From: Bacillota bacterium
Lineage (GTDB): Bacteria > Bacillota > Clostridia > Oscillospirales > Ruminococcaceae
Direction: 5' to 3'
DNA length: 47,721 bases
Assembly (NCBI GenBank): GCA_023421245.1
Contig: JAEZTV010000029.1
Span: 1-47,721 of the forward strand
Part shown: positions 1-6,293 of the stretch, piece after piece
Position numbering within the stretch: position 1 is the first letter of the stretch
Layout: each line of letters starts with the position of its first letter
The notes under the pieces: model-generated
Seen by the model: only the letters and a program-made list of their open reading frames with translations
Told to the model about the DNA's origin: nothing
The model's database searches: none
Position numbers and translations under genes: made by a program

Positions 1-130
1 GAATAAATGAATAATAGACGTTTTGCGGATATTACACCATAAAAGCAAAGCGTAATGGTGTAATTGCCCATTGCCGTAGGCGGGGCATAAGAATAAATGT
101 ATAATAGACGTTTTGCGGATATTATACCAC
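1..130. repeat. Tandem, palindromic intergenic repeat (copy A)
   Basis: Positions 1-39 and 91-129 are a near-perfect direct repeat with a 90-base period. Between them is a palindrome, with ATTACACCAT at 31-40 and ATGGTGTAAT at 55-64, followed by a GC-rich block at 66-90 containing GCGGGGCATAA. The same module occurs in inverted orientation at about 47390-47470, and the GCGGGGCATAA element recurs near 9413-9423. No open frame is supported here. The next feature is the end of the MATE gene at 168. It is a dispersed non-coding element cut by the window edge. Confidence 0.8.
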
Positions 131-167
131 AAAGCATAGGGCCGATTCAACGCCGCAAGTCACCAAG

Positions 168-1478
168 TCATTTTGTCGCCGTAGAACGTCTCTTCAGCCA
201 GATGATGATACCCGTAGTCAACGCCTCGGTAACTGGAAAAGCAAGCCATACCCCCGTCATATCAAACGATGCAGACAGTAAAAACGCCATCGGTATAATA
301 ATCACACAGCCCCGCAGGATAGAAATAAGGAATGATGGCTTGGGTTTTGCGGCGGAGCTAAAATACACGGCGGTAATCACATTGATTCCTACAAAGAAAA
401 ACGCGGTGAAGTATAAATAAATGCCGCTTGAGGCAATGCTCAAAAGCTCAGCGCTGTTATCCCGGTTAAACACGCCAATAATCGGTGCGGCAAACAATGC
501 AAAAACAGTGTAGATAATAGCAGAGCAAGTGGTCGAAGTAACAAGGGCGTAGCGGTAAGTCTTTTTTACGTTGTCGTTATTTCCGCTGCCGTAGTTGCGG
601 CTGATAATAGGTTGTATGCCTTGCGCGATTCCGGTGAAGATAGCAACGACAACCAAGGATAGATTCGCAATTACACCGTATGCTGCGACACCAATGTTTC
701 CATTCAGGCGTAGTATAATCGAATTAAACACAATCATTACTATTCCCGACGAAATCTCGGTTATCAGCGAGGATAGCCCCAGCGCCGAGATATCCTTTGA
801 TGCATGCGATGTGAGTTTTACCTTGATGAGATGAAAGGCGTTTTTCCTTTTTATAAAATGGTGTGACAGCATCAATAAGCTGATTATCGGTGCAAGCCCC
901 GTGGCTAAAACTGCGCCGAACATCCCCATCCCAAACGGAAAGATAAACACATAATCAAGGATGATATTCGAAAGACTTCCGCCGAGCATAGCCATCATTG
1001 CAAGATTGGGGTTGCCATCGTTTCGCACAAAGCAGAGCATAACATTGTTTAGCATAAACATCGGTGCAAATAACAGTATAACGCGAAGATAGATGCAAGT
1101 CATACTGTGTATTGATTCATTCGCACCAAGCAAAGAGGTTAACGTGCCTGCAAGCAATAGCCCTACTAAAACAAATACGGCGGAAATGCTCAGTGCAAAC
1201 TGCACAGATTGAGTAAAGATTTTGTTTCCACCGACAGTATTTTCTTGACTGTGCAGGATGGAAAACCTTGTAGCTCCGCCCATACCAATCATTAAGCCCA
1301 AACCGTGGATAAAGCTGTAAATGGGGATTGCAAGGTTTAGTGCGGCAAGTCCGTCGGCCCCTAGTCCCCTTGCAACAAAGAAGGTGTCGGCAAGAATATA
1401 GCACGAAAGCCCGATCATACCAAGCACATTAAGCGAGGCGTATTTTGCGAATGTTCGAAGCACTGAGTTCTGTTTCAT
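168..1478 (-). CDS. MATE family multidrug/toxin efflux transporter
   Basis: This is a polytopic membrane protein of about 436 residues with the length and two-bundle layout of the MATE (multidrug and toxic compound extrusion) family. The family exports cationic drugs or metabolites in exchange for Na+ or H+. The first helix carries the family pattern ADTFFVARGLGADGLAALN, and a second conserved segment has NDGNPNLA after a run of helices. An upstream in-frame ATG at 1493 is less likely as the start: the GGAGG at 1484-1488 lies five bases before the ATG at 1478, which gives MKQNSVLR. The gene stands alone behind a terminator-like leader, so expression is probably attenuated. The substrate cannot be read from the sequence. 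Confidence 0.9.
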   Translation of the reverse strand: MKQNSVLRTFAKYASLNVLGMIGLSCYILADTFFVARGLGADGLAALNLAIPIYSFIHGLGLMIGMGGATRFSILHSQENTVGGNKIFTQSVQFALSISAVFVLVGLLLAGTLTSLLGANESIHSMTCIYLRVILLFAPMFMLNNVMLCFVRNDGNPNLAMMAMLGGSLSNIILDYVFIFPFGMGMFGAVLATGLAPIISLLMLSHHFIKRKNAFHLIKVKLTSHASKDISALGLSSLITEISSGIVMIVFNSIILRLNGNIGVAAYGVIANLSLVVVAIFTGIAQGIQPIISRNYGSGNNDNVKKTYRYALVTSTTCSAIIYTVFALFAAPIIGVFNRDNSAELLSIASSGIYLYFTAFFFVGINVITAVYFSSAAKPKPSFLISILRGCVIIIPMAFLLSASFDMTGVWLAFPVTEALTTGIIIWLKRRSTATK

Positions 1479-1493
1479 TATTTCCTCCAACAT

Positions 1494-1577
1494 AAAAACG
1501 CCCGGAACTTCATACCTTCAAAGGCCTAACGGTATGAAATCCGAACGCTGATTAATCTTCTTTACCCGGCGGCAAAG
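1494..1577 (-). promoter_or_regulatory. Attenuator-like leader of the MATE gene
   Basis: Read on the minus strand, a small hairpin (1577-1560, CTTTGCC paired with GGGTAAAG) is followed by a large one. The large hairpin pairs CGTTCGG (1547-1541) with CCGGGCG (1505-1499) and TTCATACC (1538-1531) with GGTATGAA (1516-1509), and is followed at once by TTTTTA. This is an intrinsic terminator ending just before the GGAGG of the MATE gene and after its promoter, the usual geometry of transcription attenuation. I recognise no known riboswitch class and no leader peptide. Confidence 0.65.
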
Positions 1578-1603
1578 TATATATTAAATTGTAAGATGCA
1601 TTG

Positions 1604-1632
1604 ATTATAGCATAAAATAAAAACCTCCGCAA
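1604..1632 (-). promoter_or_regulatory. Sigma-A promoter of the MATE gene
   Basis: On the minus strand TTGCGG (1632-1627) and TATAAT (1609-1604) are separated by 17 bases. The predicted transcript starts near 1597 and has a leader of about 120 bases holding the attenuator-like hairpins. Confidence 0.7.
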
Positions 1633-1636
1633 TCCA

Positions 1637-1935
1637 TAAAGGCTGCAAAACATCTTGAAACAAGAAAGCTTGAAAAGCTATAGGTTTATAAAACAGGCAT
1701 AGAAGTCGTGTTTTGAAATATTGTGTTGAAATAAATTACCAGTCATGGCAGAATCAAATTCGCGATTATATAGCAAAAAAGCCTGCGCAGTATGCCGGCT
1801 GAATCACGATTTGAGCTTGGAGGATATGTTTATGTTTATTACCTTTGGTATACGAGAGTCGGTATTGTTGTTGGAGGATTAACATAGAAATACGTTGCCT
1901 CCAAAAACGAAAAATAATTATTTTATAGGATAGTG
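1637..1935. other. Gene-poor interval with possible coding debris
   Basis: About 300 bases without a supportable gene. A short frame on the plus strand (1792-1887, starting MPAESRFELGGYVYVYYLW) reads like a protein fragment but has no ribosome binding site and I do not recognise it. It sits directly before a broken methyltransferase gene, so the interval may be the remains of a decaying accessory locus. Confidence 0.35.
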
Positions 1936-2646
1936 ATGAAGTCTTACCTTAAAACAGATAGATACAACAAGGATTTTCTTGCCCATAATATGATGGGCCC
2001 AAACTCAATGATAATTTAAGAAGAATTAGTACAAAATATACCGCTGCTGCACGCAAATAGAGTATTGGATTTAGGCTGCGGAAATGGACTCACCTCAATT
2101 TTTTTGGCAAAAGAGTTTGGAGTACAAGTTTTTGCGGTAGATTTATGGGTATCTGCCATAAATAATTTCAACCGATTCAAGCAGATGGGGCTGCAAGACT
2201 TAATTGTTCCGATACATGCGGATGCAATGAATTTGCCTTTTGCCGATGGTTATTTTGATGCTGTTATCAGCGTTGATGCGTATCATTATTTTGGTAGCAA
2301 TGATAGCTGTTTTTCAAAAAAGCTAAGACCAACACTAAAAAAGGGTACTTTGGTTGCAATTGCTTTTCTGGGTACGAAATACGAAGTGCATAGCAATATT
2401 CCCGATGAAATGAAACCCTTCTGGAAAAAAGAGACACTGGCAATGTGGCATTCGGTGAGTTGGTGGAGAGCAAAGCTGGAACATTCACTTAGCGAATTTA
2501 CGGTTAAAGAGATGGAGTGCTTCGACAAAGCTTGGGAAGAATGGCTTTCTACCGACAATCCCTATGCAATTGAAGATAGGGCAATGATTTCTGCCGATGG
2601 CGGCAGGTATATGAATCTTATTGCAGTTACGGGGAAAGCGATTTAG
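1936..2646 (+). pseudogene. SAM-dependent methyltransferase broken by one in-frame stop
   Basis: From the ATG at 1936 the frame reads MKSYLKTDRYNKDFLAHNMM and continues to codon 27. It then meets TAA at 2017-2019 and runs on in the same frame, with no shift, to 2646. Read through, the product is 236 residues of a class I (Rossmann) methyltransferase. The SAM-binding motif I is VLDLGCGNG at about residues 42-50, followed by an acidic motif II (VFAVDLW) and the motif IV-like region DAVISVDAYHYFG. Only a TTG at 2065 could start the remainder, and it begins inside motif I and has no ribosome binding site. The gene is therefore probably inactive unless the stop is read through or is a sequencing error. 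The family resembles small-molecule methyltransferases; the substrate is unknown. Confidence 0.8.
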
Positions 2647-2729
2647 TGTTGTTGTCGCACTAAACACTACCCCTGTGGGTTAAATTGCTAAACTGACGGC
2701 ATGACATAAGTGCTGTTTTCTCTGTTCCA

Positions 2730-2775
2730 AAACACAAGGAAGTCGATTGCATTAGCAATCGACTTCCTTGTGTTT
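2730..2775 (-). terminator. Long hairpin after tRNA-Ala
   Basis: A near-perfect stem of about 20 base pairs (2730-2750 with 2755-2775) with a four-base loop lies directly 3' of tRNA-Ala, ending in TTTT on the minus strand. Confidence 0.7.
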
Positions 2776-2781
2776 ACACAT

Positions 2782-2857
2782 TGGTGGACGATAAGGGGCT
2801 CGAACCCTCGACCTCTGCGTTGCGAACGCAGCGCTCTCCCAGCTGAGCTAATCGCCC
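2782..2857 (-). tRNA. tRNA-Ala (anticodon CGC)
   Basis: The minus-strand transcript folds into a standard cloverleaf. The acceptor GGGCGAT pairs with ATCGTCC, the D stem is GCTC/GAGC, the anticodon arm is CTGCG-TTCGCAA-CGCAG, and the T arm carries GAGGG-TTCGAGC-CCCTT. The discriminator A is followed by an encoded CCA. The anticodon CGC reads the alanine codon GCG. A decayed relative lies about 1 kb away at 3770-3885. Confidence 0.96.
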
Positions 2858-2899
2858 ATACTATACCAAACAAGCTGGTTGTACAGGCCAAAATATTCA

Positions 2900-2929
2900 T
2901 AAAAACGCCGTTGCGCAACGGCGTTTTTT
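2900..2929 (-). terminator. Intrinsic terminator of tRNA-Ser
   Basis: AACGCCGTTG pairs with CAACGGCGTT, giving a stem flanked by an A run and a T run and starting directly at the CCA of tRNA-Ser. The flanks make it symmetric, so it could act in both directions. Confidence 0.85.
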
Positions 2930-3021
2930 GGCGGAGAAGGAGGGATTCGAACCCTCGAGGCGCTTTTGGCGCCTACACGATTTCCAGTCGTGCGCCCTCG
3001 ACCAGGCTAGGCGACTTCTCC
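2929..3021 (-). tRNA. tRNA-Ser (anticodon GGA)
   Basis: A class II tRNA of 93 bases on the minus strand. The acceptor is GGAGAAG/CTTCTCC, the anticodon arm CACGA-CTGGAAA-TCGTG, and the long variable arm a hairpin AGGCGCC-AAAA-GCGCCT. The T loop is TTCGAAT, the discriminator is G and CCA is encoded. The anticodon GGA reads UCC/UCU serine codons. Confidence 0.96.
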
Positions 3022-3062
3022 ATGCTGTGTTTTCGGTTGTCCAGGATCGACAACGCTTAATT

Positions 3063-3091
3063 ATTATATCTAAAATCAAGGACGTTGTCAA
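3063..3091 (-). promoter_or_regulatory. Consensus promoter of the tRNA genes
   Basis: On the minus strand TTGACA (3091-3086) and TATAAT (3068-3063) match the sigma-A consensus exactly with a 17-base spacer, upstream of tRNA-Ser. tRNA-Ala has no separate well-placed promoter and may come from read-through plus processing. Confidence 0.9.
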
Positions 3092-3236
3092 TTGAAAAAA
3101 TGATATTTTATAAAAGAACGAACAATATATTTCTAAGTCGAAGCCGTGATGTATTTTGTGGGATTTTCGCCTTAAATAAGCGACGGTGCTTTTAAGCGGT
3201 AAGCTTCGACAATATGAAGACAGTGGCTTTATTGAT

Positions 3237-3671
3237 TCATTTTTGGTACCGCATCGGTGTAAACCGCATTCCATCCTGTGTTTGTTCCGCCCCGGTATCT
3301 ATAAACCCCAATTTATGATAAACCGCTACGGCATAAGGGGAAGAGTTGACTGTAATAATTTCTGAGGTGCTGTTTTTTACAGCTACTTCAAATAATCTTC
3401 GTCCAATACCTTGCCGGTGATATTTTGAGTGTACAAAGAACAACGAAATATGGTTGCCCTCATTTCTTGTTGCAATGACGCCAACAAGGTTCTTTTGCTC
3501 ATAAGCGCCATACATCAGAAGCCCGTGAATTACGCTTTCATCGTTAATGAAATTATTAAAAGTACGAATGCCCCCTTCCTCATAATCAGGCGCTTCAAAC
3601 TCTAAAAACACGCTCCATACCAGGTTCATGGCATCTATTTTATCAGGCTCTGACAGCTCTTTTATCGTCAT
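3237..3671 (-). CDS. GNAT family N-acetyltransferase
   Basis: A 144-residue single-domain acetyltransferase of the GNAT fold, which transfers an acetyl group from acetyl-CoA to an amine. The acetyl-CoA pyrophosphate loop is YHRQGIGRRLFEVA (the R/Q-x-x-G-x-G/A motif A) at about residues 85-98, after a beta strand HISLFFVHS. The C-terminal YHKLGF is the usual motif B. The start at 3671 is supported by GAGGTGAT ten bases upstream. It stands alone between the tRNA genes and the tRNA remnant; the acceptor substrate cannot be deduced. Confidence 0.88.
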   Translation of the reverse strand: MTIKELSEPDKIDAMNLVWSVFLEFEAPDYEEGGIRTFNNFINDESVIHGLLMYGAYEQKNLVGVIATRNEGNHISLFFVHSKYHRQGIGRRLFEVAVKNSTSEIITVNSSPYAVAVYHKLGFIDTGAEQTQDGMRFTPMRYQK

Positions 3672-3769
3672 TGATCCATCACCTCAAGCAATAATAAACA
3701 TAGTTTACTACACAATATGGAAGAAGTCGATGTATTATCTCCTGTTTAAAGAAGGCTTATAGAATTATA

Positions 3770-3885
3770 AGAGGGCGCTCCCACTTGATTCCTGCATTGC
3801 GAACGCACAGTTCTTTCGACACAGCTAATCGCCCATAGCAATCACTATCAGGGCCGGCTGTACAAATCGGCATATTCATGTTTAG
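3770..3885 (-). pseudogene. Decayed copy of the tRNA-Ala locus
   Basis: On the plus strand CATTGCGAACGCA (3794-3806) and AGCTAATCGCCCATA (3823-3837) match the anticodon arm and the 5' acceptor/D region of tRNA-Ala (2782-2857). The T arm and D stem are badly eroded and the 3' acceptor strand with CCA is missing. Similarity continues past the gene into the 5' flank: GGCTGTACAAATCGGCATATTCAT near 3855-3878 resembles the flank of the intact gene near 2877-2900. This shows a duplicated locus rather than chance. Confidence 0.75.
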
Positions 3886-3898
3886 AATATCAAATCAT

Positions 3899-3934
3899 AA
3901 AGCGGCTGCCCAAAGCGATAGGGAAGCCGCTTTT
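3899..3934 (-). terminator. Terminator of the Mrp-type ATPase gene
   Basis: AAAGCGGCT and AGCCGCTTT flank a partly paired interior (GCCC/GGGA) 18 bases after the end of the minus-strand gene at 3952, ending in a short T run. Confidence 0.75.
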
Positions 3935-3951
3935 GTTACATTTTTTAAAGT

Positions 3952-4806
3952 TTACTGATTGTTTTTGCTTTGTTTAATCGCTTCCTCAATATCCACAACG
4001 GCCTTGTCCAGCCAGTCGCCCACGAACAGCTCAAGCAAACCTTCGTCACATTGACGTGCAAGCTCGGGATTAATCGGCAATTGTCCCAATACGCGGGTAT
4101 CGTTTGCTTTTGCAACCTCAACAATGTGGCTTTCGCCGAATATGCTGGTACGCGTTTTACAATCGGGGCATTCGAAGTAGCTCATGTTCTCAACAATACC
4201 GAGGATGGGGATGTCCATCATTTTTGCCATATTAACAGCCTTGCTTACAATCATCGAAACAAGATCCTGCGGAGAGGTGACAATAACGATACCGTCTAAC
4301 GGAAGCGCCTGAAATACCGTCAGGGGAACATCGCCGGTACCGGGAGGCATATCCACAAACATATAATCAATATCCGACCAGATTACATCCGACCAAAACT
4401 GCTTGACGGCACCCGAAATAACAGGGCCACGCCAAACTACAGGCAAATTCTCGTTTTCGAGCAATAGGTTTACCGACATAATTTCGATACCGGTTTTAGC
4501 TTTTGCGGGGAGCATCCCCCATTCATTGGTTTGAATTCCGGTATGCAGACCGAATATCTTGGGAATGGACGGACCAGTTACATCCGCATCCAGAATAGCG
4601 GTGCGGTAGCCGTTACGGTTAAACAAAATTGCAAGTAGAGAGGTAACAAGTGATTTGCCTACGCCGCCTTTGCCACTTACTACGCCGATGACATGCTTTA
4701 CACTGCTCATCGAATGGCCGGGCTCGAGCATATCCTTTGGGTCAGTTTTGCGCGATGCACAATCCTCGCCGCAGCTGGAACAATCGTTGGAACAATTCTC
4801 ACTCAT
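3952..4806 (-). CDS. Mrp/NBP35 (ApbC) family Fe-S cluster carrier ATPase
   Basis: A 284-residue cytosolic P-loop ATPase of the Mrp/NBP35 branch of the MinD/SIMIBI class, which binds a [4Fe-4S] cluster and delivers it to client enzymes. The deviant Walker A SGKGGVGKS is at residues 44-52. MPPGTGD lies near residue 153. A C-x-x-C (ECPDC), the bridging cluster site between two subunits, is near residue 212. The N terminus has a further four-cysteine motif (C5, C9, C12, C16), as in NBP35-type members. The start is supported by AAGGAG. It is transcribed in the same direction as the activase genes upstream (Fe-S enzymes), suggesting but not proving that they are clients. Confidence 0.93.
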   Translation of the reverse strand: MSENCSNDCSSCGEDCASRKTDPKDMLEPGHSMSSVKHVIGVVSGKGGVGKSLVTSLLAILFNRNGYRTAILDADVTGPSIPKIFGLHTGIQTNEWGMLPAKAKTGIEIMSVNLLLENENLPVVWRGPVISGAVKQFWSDVIWSDIDYMFVDMPPGTGDVPLTVFQALPLDGIVIVTSPQDLVSMIVSKAVNMAKMMDIPILGIVENMSYFECPDCKTRTSIFGESHIVEVAKANDTRVLGQLPINPELARQCDEGLLELFVGDWLDKAVVDIEEAIKQSKNNQ

Positions 4807-4912
4807 AGGAATTCTCCTTTTATCTGTTGGTCTGTTTTAAGTATAAAAGTAATCTTTTCATTTGTCAAACAACAAGCACTAATTCTTAAAGCGGCTGATG
4901 CATTACGTAATA

Positions 4913-6235
4913 TCATCCTACCGTGGCGTATGTTTTTTCTTCTTTTCGGGGCTGTATGTCCTTGCCTTCAAGCTGTTCCCGCGCAACCGCAAGCATCAGC
5001 TTAATGCGGTTTTCCTGGTTCACGCGCGTGGCGCTCGGGTCATAGTCAATCGGTACAATATTAGCGCGTCCATTGGCTGCGCGTATGCTGCGAATCATGC
5101 CCTTGCCGCATATATGGTTGGGCAAGCAGCCAAACGGCTGTGTGCAGACAATGTTTTCATACCCAAGTTCCACAAGCTCAAGCATCTCGGCGGTTAAAAG
5201 CCAGCCCTCTCCCATCTTGCTGCCATAACCGATTATCCCATCTACGAGTGATTTGGTATGCTCATAAGAGGACGGCGGCAAGAATTGCGGGTATTTCTTA
5301 ACCGCGTCAATTAAGGCATGCTCCATTCGAAGCATATAGTTCATAAGTAACTTGACCACACCGGCCTTAAGCTTGCTGCCGCCGTATAGCTTAATGTCTT
5401 CCAGACGGTTATCCGTCTTAAATAGCATAAAGCCCATAATGCCGGGCACCATAACCTCGCAATCCTGTTCCGCCAGAAATTCTTCGAGATTATTGTTGCC
5501 AAGGCTGGAATACTTTACGTAAATTTCGCCCACAACACCCACCTTTACGATGGAGCGCTTTTTTATGGGTATAGCGGCAAACTCTGCGGTAATATGGTCA
5601 AGATTCTCTTTCATCTCGCGCACGCTCAGTGCTTTGCCATGCTGATATAGTTCGGAAAGGGCAGCAATCCATTTTGTCGTAAGGGCATCGCTTTCGCCGT
5701 GTTTAAGCTCGTAGGGGCGTACCTGATTACTCAGCAGCATCAGCGCATCACCATAAACAAGCGATACAATCATCTTACGCAGCATGGGCAGCGTCAGCTT
5801 AAAGCCGCTGTTCTTTTCAAGGCCAGACAGGTTGAGTGAAACCACAGGAACCTTCTCATATCCCGCCTTAACCAGTGCCTTACGCAGCAGATGGATGTAG
5901 TTGGAGGCACGACAACCGCCGCCTGTTTGAGTAATAATCAATGCAGTGCGGTCAAGGTCATATTTACCGCTCGAAAGTGCGTCCATCATCTGTCCTATAA
6001 CAAGCAGGGCGGGGTAGCAGGTGTCGTTATGCACATATTTCAGGCCCTGCAACACCACCTCAGGGCCGGTGTTGCTCAGCAGCTCTACACAATAGCCGCT
6101 GTTGGAAAACACATTTTTGATAAGCTCGAAATGAATCGGAGCCATCATCGGTATCAGTATTGTATAATCGCGGCGCATCTCCTTGGTAAAAAGAAGGCGC
6201 CCCGACTTATCATGTTTGAGTTGTGCCATAGGCAT
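4913..6235 (-). CDS. 2-hydroxyacyl-CoA dehydratase-like subunit (C-terminal part of the large activase family)
   Basis: A protein of about 440 residues matching what is usually the C-terminal third of the roughly 1,400-residue clostridial activase/dehydratase fusions. It has the pattern HNDTCYPALLVIGQ and then QTGGGCRASNYI. The conserved cysteines are likely Fe-S ligands as in HgdB-like dehydratase components. AAAGGA lies six bases before the ATG at 6235 (MPMAQLKHDKSG), so I prefer that start over the open frame reaching back to 6316. The gene begins 58 bases after the end of the double-activase gene and is presumably co-transcribed. The substrate is unknown. Confidence 0.78.
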   Translation of the reverse strand: MPMAQLKHDKSGRLLFTKEMRRDYTILIPMMAPIHFELIKNVFSNSGYCVELLSNTGPEVVLQGLKYVHNDTCYPALLVIGQMMDALSSGKYDLDRTALIITQTGGGCRASNYIHLLRKALVKAGYEKVPVVSLNLSGLEKNSGFKLTLPMLRKMIVSLVYGDALMLLSNQVRPYELKHGESDALTTKWIAALSELYQHGKALSVREMKENLDHITAEFAAIPIKKRSIVKVGVVGEIYVKYSSLGNNNLEEFLAEQDCEVMVPGIMGFMLFKTDNRLEDIKLYGGSKLKAGVVKLLMNYMLRMEHALIDAVKKYPQFLPPSSYEHTKSLVDGIIGYGSKMGEGWLLTAEMLELVELGYENIVCTQPFGCLPNHICGKGMIRSIRAANGRANIVPIDYDPSATRVNQENRIKLMLAVAREQLEGKDIQPRKEEKTYATVG

Positions 6236-6293
6236 GGTCATCCTTTCGCTGCGTACATTACCGGTAAAACGGTCATTTACGCTACAATAACAA

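Noticed and set aside
1792..1887. Short plus-strand frame starting MPAESRFELGG
   Set aside because: No ribosome binding site, only 31 codons, and no family recognised; listed only as possible debris.
3770..3837. A second functional tRNA-Ala
   Set aside because: The T arm and D stem no longer pair and the 3' acceptor strand with CCA is absent, so it is called a remnant.
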